Assembly (NCBI RefSeq): GCF_001186125.1
Contig: NW_014040553.1
Span: forward strand, 179,338 to 201,361
Reading direction: 5' to 3'
DNA from: Sphaeroforma arctica JP610
Taxonomy: Eukaryota > Opisthokonta > Ichthyosporea > Ichthyophonida
DNA: 22,024 nucleotides
Part shown: positions 18,901 through 22,024 of the stretch, one piece after another
Layout: each line of letters begins with the position of its first letter
How positions within the stretch are numbered: the first letter of the stretch is position 1
Position numbers and translations under genes: made by a program
The notes under the pieces: generated by a model
The model's input: only the letters and a program-made list of their open reading frames with translations
The model's database searches: none
Told to the model about the DNA's origin: nothing

Positions 18901-21783
18901 ATACACAAAACACTATGTGCCCCAATAGGTAGAAAAGTAAAATTGTCGAAACCACTGGCCAAGGCAGCAAGCCTCGACTGAATTGAAATCATGGAGTTCA
19001 GATAATACGTTGCAGAGTATATTGTGCGGCGGGCATATAGGAGAAAACGCAGCATGGATCAAACTTACACAACCACCAGCGTAGGCACGAATCCAAACAT
19101 TTGGCAGATTCCCACGGACATGCTGAGAGAAATTAGCAACATCACTACTGACGTCAAACCCAATCCAACCTTCAATTGAAACGAATGAAGGAAGATGGGA
19201 TACATGTCAGTTTAGAGAGAAACAGAAAAATCCCGCTGCAATGTAAAACTGTACTTTGTTTTAACATTTCGAAATCTTGAGTATTAGCAAGATAAACACC
19301 AGTAGTCACAGGTCACCCTTGACATGTATCTGATTTAAAAACATACAAGCTACAATGATTTTCGAGTACCATCTGCAGAGTATGCTTGTAACAGCGAGTT
19401 CCATCAAGATAAATGTTTGCAAACATCAATTTTTTTTGCCTTGTCCCATAAGATATATATATCAGAGGAGATGTGAACCATGAGGTTGTTTGAGCATTGC
19501 AAACTTTCCTACAGCGAAAGCAAAGACTATTAGAACGGGTGATGCAGTCCACTCGAAATAAAAAATTGTGAGTGAAAGTAAACTTGCAATGTGCGCTAAA
19601 CATACTGAAACAGCATCGCAACGTACCTTGGATTTTACCATGTGAAATTTGGTTTCGACACTGAAGTAAATGTACAGGATTACTAGGACGTACGTGCAGA
19701 CCAGGAAAATGACGTCAGAGCTCAGCTCGATTTGTGGAACCTAAAAGGGAGCATAATAAACATTTAGCCCTCTCTGTTGAAGTTAGGGCTCACGCAGACA
19801 ATACATGCAATACTAGGCTATATGACCAAATTGGGGGCAATGAAAGGACAAAATCACACCAAAACTTTACGTTGTTATCCAACCGTGTCATTATGCAAGT
19901 CCACTATGATACCGCTAACCTCAAAGTACAGGTGTGTCGTTTGCATGTCAGAGAAATGCCAGCTAATATTGGCATTGACGGTCGAATTTTCGGATTGAAG
20001 CCAACCGGTGAGCCGTTGTAAAAACAAGGATCGATCTCCCGCCCTTTCATCAGATGTTTCGAATGCAAATGTTGTACTCAGAGAACTGAAACCGATGACC
20101 TGGTTGGAACCCTAACATGGAGATTCAATATACAATGATATTAATTGCAACCCCTCATGAATGTGTTTTGCGTCATCGCCTTCACTTCGAATTGATGAGC
20201 ATAGATGCACTTATGAATTCCAAGACGACATTTCATCACTGTCTTGTGATCAATTATAAAGAAATACAGGGTAGCCATTCCCGGTTTCATCATTGTCGGC
20301 AAAGCAGCTTACTAATTGCCATATAACAGTGCGACTTCCGATCCATTCGAAAGAAACTTCAATTCCGCCATTGATTGCACACACACAGATTCGTTGTCAT
20401 TTTGAGGTCCGATAGATATTGCAGCGCAGGACATACCCATGCATGAGTAGCTCCCCCGACAATTGCTTCTCTGTATATAGCACTCGACCGCGTCATCGTT
20501 TCGAGCGGATCAGGATCAGCCATCAGTGCGGCCCTGTCGTCCTACAGAAGGTCAATAAAAAGGACCGACCGAAAAATCGAAGGTATGTGTAAATTCGAGC
20601 GTCTGGCCCTAAGATTGAAATCAGACCGCGTCTCTGTAGGTGGTGGTCTGAGCAGTGTGAATATTCGATCGATGGGACAAGTACTAATGCGCGAGATTGA
20701 CAACCAATAGTACGCACGCAGGTTTGCCGTAATACTTTATGAGTAAAGATCGACAGGACTATGTCACACAGATGGAAGCCCCAATTGATTAACATTAGAA
20801 TTTGGTTGGGTCCGCTTGTATACCAATTTATCTCATTAAAATTCAGTATATGCTAGGACTTTTAAAGCATTTGTGAAGGCTGAGACTAAACATTGCACCC
20901 CATCACAGAGCTCCGCACTCACACCTTTAGTGCTGGGAATACGGAACATACATATACGTAGATGGAAATCCGTTCAAAAATCAAACTGAGAGAGCGTGTT
21001 GTGCTGTGTGCTTACCTTCCAGAAATGACCCGGTGCCGCCAACACACACAATTGTTCTTGGTCGTCGGGCTGGTAGCAGAAATCGGTGAAAGACACGTTG
21101 CGGGACCTGCCAAGCATTTTCATAGATGCGAATCACGTCAATATACTATTGCTTTGTTACTTCACCCATTCGCACCCGTTCAAGATGTTTGTACAGATAC
21201 CTCTTAGATATCTATGCAGTTTCCAACAATGACGTGGACAGTAACCAGTAGTATTTTACCTACAACCTTTTCCGATTTTTATATATATATTCCTTTCAAC
21301 TAGCGAGACCACAAGATCGCTTACCCTATTTCGGTATGAAATCCCTCAATGCGCTTGAGAGTATCCATGGTAGTAAGAATTATATGCCTACAGGCATTCA
21401 CGTCGGGCGTGGCATCTCGTGGCACGTCCAGCCTCATGGAGAGTAAAGTCACCTCTGGGCGAGACGGCAGCTGGAATACGGATTAAAATCGAAGGACATG
21501 AACAGCTAAAGAAAAGTACGAAAAGAACGACGAATGGCCCATTTACATTCCAATTGCGTTTGTAATTGATGATATTTGACTGCGGCATCAACTGGTCGCA
21601 CGTATGACTTACATTATCAGATTTTAAATAACAGAGAAATCAAGTGTAAAGTGTTTCCAGCTCACGCTTAATATACCTGAGCCTCCATGCCCGTGGGCGC
21701 AGAGGTTGCCGACCAAGCAATCAGACGCGGCTGCAGGTCTCCCAGACCAAAGAGCAACAACGGCAGAGAACATAGTGTCCAGG
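12928..21783 (-). CDS. SCAP: SCAP, sterol-sensing SREBP escort protein, 18 exons, 5' partial
   Basis: ER membrane protein that senses sterol, carries SREBP in COPII vesicles to the Golgi, and holds SREBP through its WD40 domain. Exons from the 5' end: 21783-21677, 21470-21325, 21106-21016, 20541-20437, 20111-19920, 19740-19627, 19169-19069, 18714-18602, 18294-18149, 17901-17752, 17483-17286, 16695-16485, 16135-15951, 15680-15299, 15223-14558, 14306-14172, 13926-13748, 13365-12928. All are GT-AG; one frame gives 1218 residues (human about 1279). Order: part of helix 1 (1-20); lumenal loop 1 with CVLAAPGHFW and ADPD (human CLLLSPGNFW, ADPD); sterol-sensing domain (about 225-390) with YIYFS, MVKSK, VGVENIFFITHAVVATPLD; then [13 protein letters not shown]; loop 7 with YNGILLDKRYVAYVPP (human YNITLAKRYISLLPVIP); helix 8 (about 512-530); WD40 (about 600-1218) with VWHIDTG, ASGDENGTVCLWD, IVWDARSG. 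Weakest junction: the 75-base intron 15224-15298. The N-terminus and start of helix 1 were not found. Confidence 0.95.
17752..17901 (-). other. SCAP: SCAP exon with COPII-binding hexapeptide (MELSDI)
   Basis: This 50-codon exon begins [20 protein letters not shown], aligned with human [20 protein letters not shown]. In animals MELADL, in the cytosolic loop after helix 6, is the Sec23/24 binding site that sterols hide. The Asp of SIDIRR (human D443, site of a sterol-resistance change) is conserved. The rest of the exon is a short basic loop (PRRRRSRFLTRRPGK) leading to helix 7. Confidence 0.9.
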
Positions 21784-21919
21784 CTGTAATGGGTTCACAA
21801 AAGTTGTAATGAATACACTTTTGAACAAAATGATGGAAATTCCAGTTTTTACACGGCATTGCACACAGCCAATACCGATCGTAAGACTTCTGGCACATGT
21901 GATACACCATTAGTAATGG

Positions 21920-21925
<6 letters not shown>

Positions 21926-21955
<30 letters not shown>

Positions 21956-22024
21956 GTATATATATACTACTATATAATACTATATAAATAATATACAACA
22001 ACAATAATATATATATAATAAATA
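21926..22024. repeat. TA microsatellite with a perfect palindrome
   Basis: Almost pure TA dinucleotides from 21922, ending in TATATAATA-type sequence at the window edge. Bases 21947-21976 form a perfect 30-base palindrome (TAGTAG and CTACTA arms around TA repeats), able to form a cruciform. The upstream SCAP exon is expected beyond it. Confidence 0.9.

Noticed and set aside
18557-18970. Minus-strand open frame of 137 codons with a hydrophobic start
   Set aside because: It is in a different frame from the conserved sterol-sensing exon it overlaps, and reads across splice sites.
20340-20520. Cys-rich minus-strand open frame overlapping the ADPD exon of SCAP
   Set aside because: The overlapping frame with ADPDPLETM matches SCAP and has a GTATGT donor in the right phase; the Cys-rich frame has no clean phase fit.
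1-22024. tRNA or rRNA genes, CRISPR arrays, retrovirus-like or other virus-derived elements
   Set aside because: A reading of both strands showed no A/B-box pairs, rRNA-like blocks, regular spacer arrays, long terminal repeats or polymerase/capsid-like motifs that I could support.

Overview
This is a piece of an intron-rich eukaryotic nuclear genome. Three multi-exon genes with GT-AG introns can be assembled from the sequence: (1) a Grainyhead-type CP2-family transcription factor on + (90..3661, 5' end outside the window), (2) a betaine/carnitine/choline-type (BCCT) transporter on + (9264..12086, complete, 3 exons), and (3) SCAP, the SREBP cleavage-activating protein, on - (12928..21783, 18 exons seen, 5' end not found). 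Family calls rest on protein motifs remembered from the animal families; no search was run. A Grainyhead factor plus a SCAP with the whole sterol-sensing / COPII-motif / WD40 layout points to an opisthokont. The intron density and divergence from animal sequences fit a unicellular relative of animals (for example an ichthyosporean), but that placement is inference.

Layout. 90..3661 Grainyhead gene with a poly(A) signal 37 bases past the stop. 3704..9150 is a 5.4-kb AT-rich spacer with minisatellites (5041..5310, 7104..7290), inverted repeats, dispersed direct repeats and one weak candidate for a small unrecognised spliced gene (5880..7021). 8917..9160 lies upstream of the transporter and carries three copies of a short repeated motif and a TATA-like box. 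9264..12086 is the transporter, whose first intron contains an exact-looking 195-bp tandem duplication. 12087..12927 is a short spacer between the convergent transporter and SCAP genes. 12928..21783 is SCAP. 21926..22024 is a TA microsatellite with a perfect palindrome.

How the genes relate. I see no operon-like or pathway link between the three. SCAP would sit in the ER membrane, sense sterol and escort SREBP to the Golgi. The transporter would sit in a membrane and import a quaternary ammonium compound or similar osmolyte. The Grainyhead protein would be nuclear. The two most interesting points are the SCAP gene, with a MELSDI version of the COPII-binding MELADL hexapeptide, and the Grainyhead gene with both its DNA-binding domain and its C-terminal ubiquitin-like dimerisation domain. 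No virus-like element was recognised.
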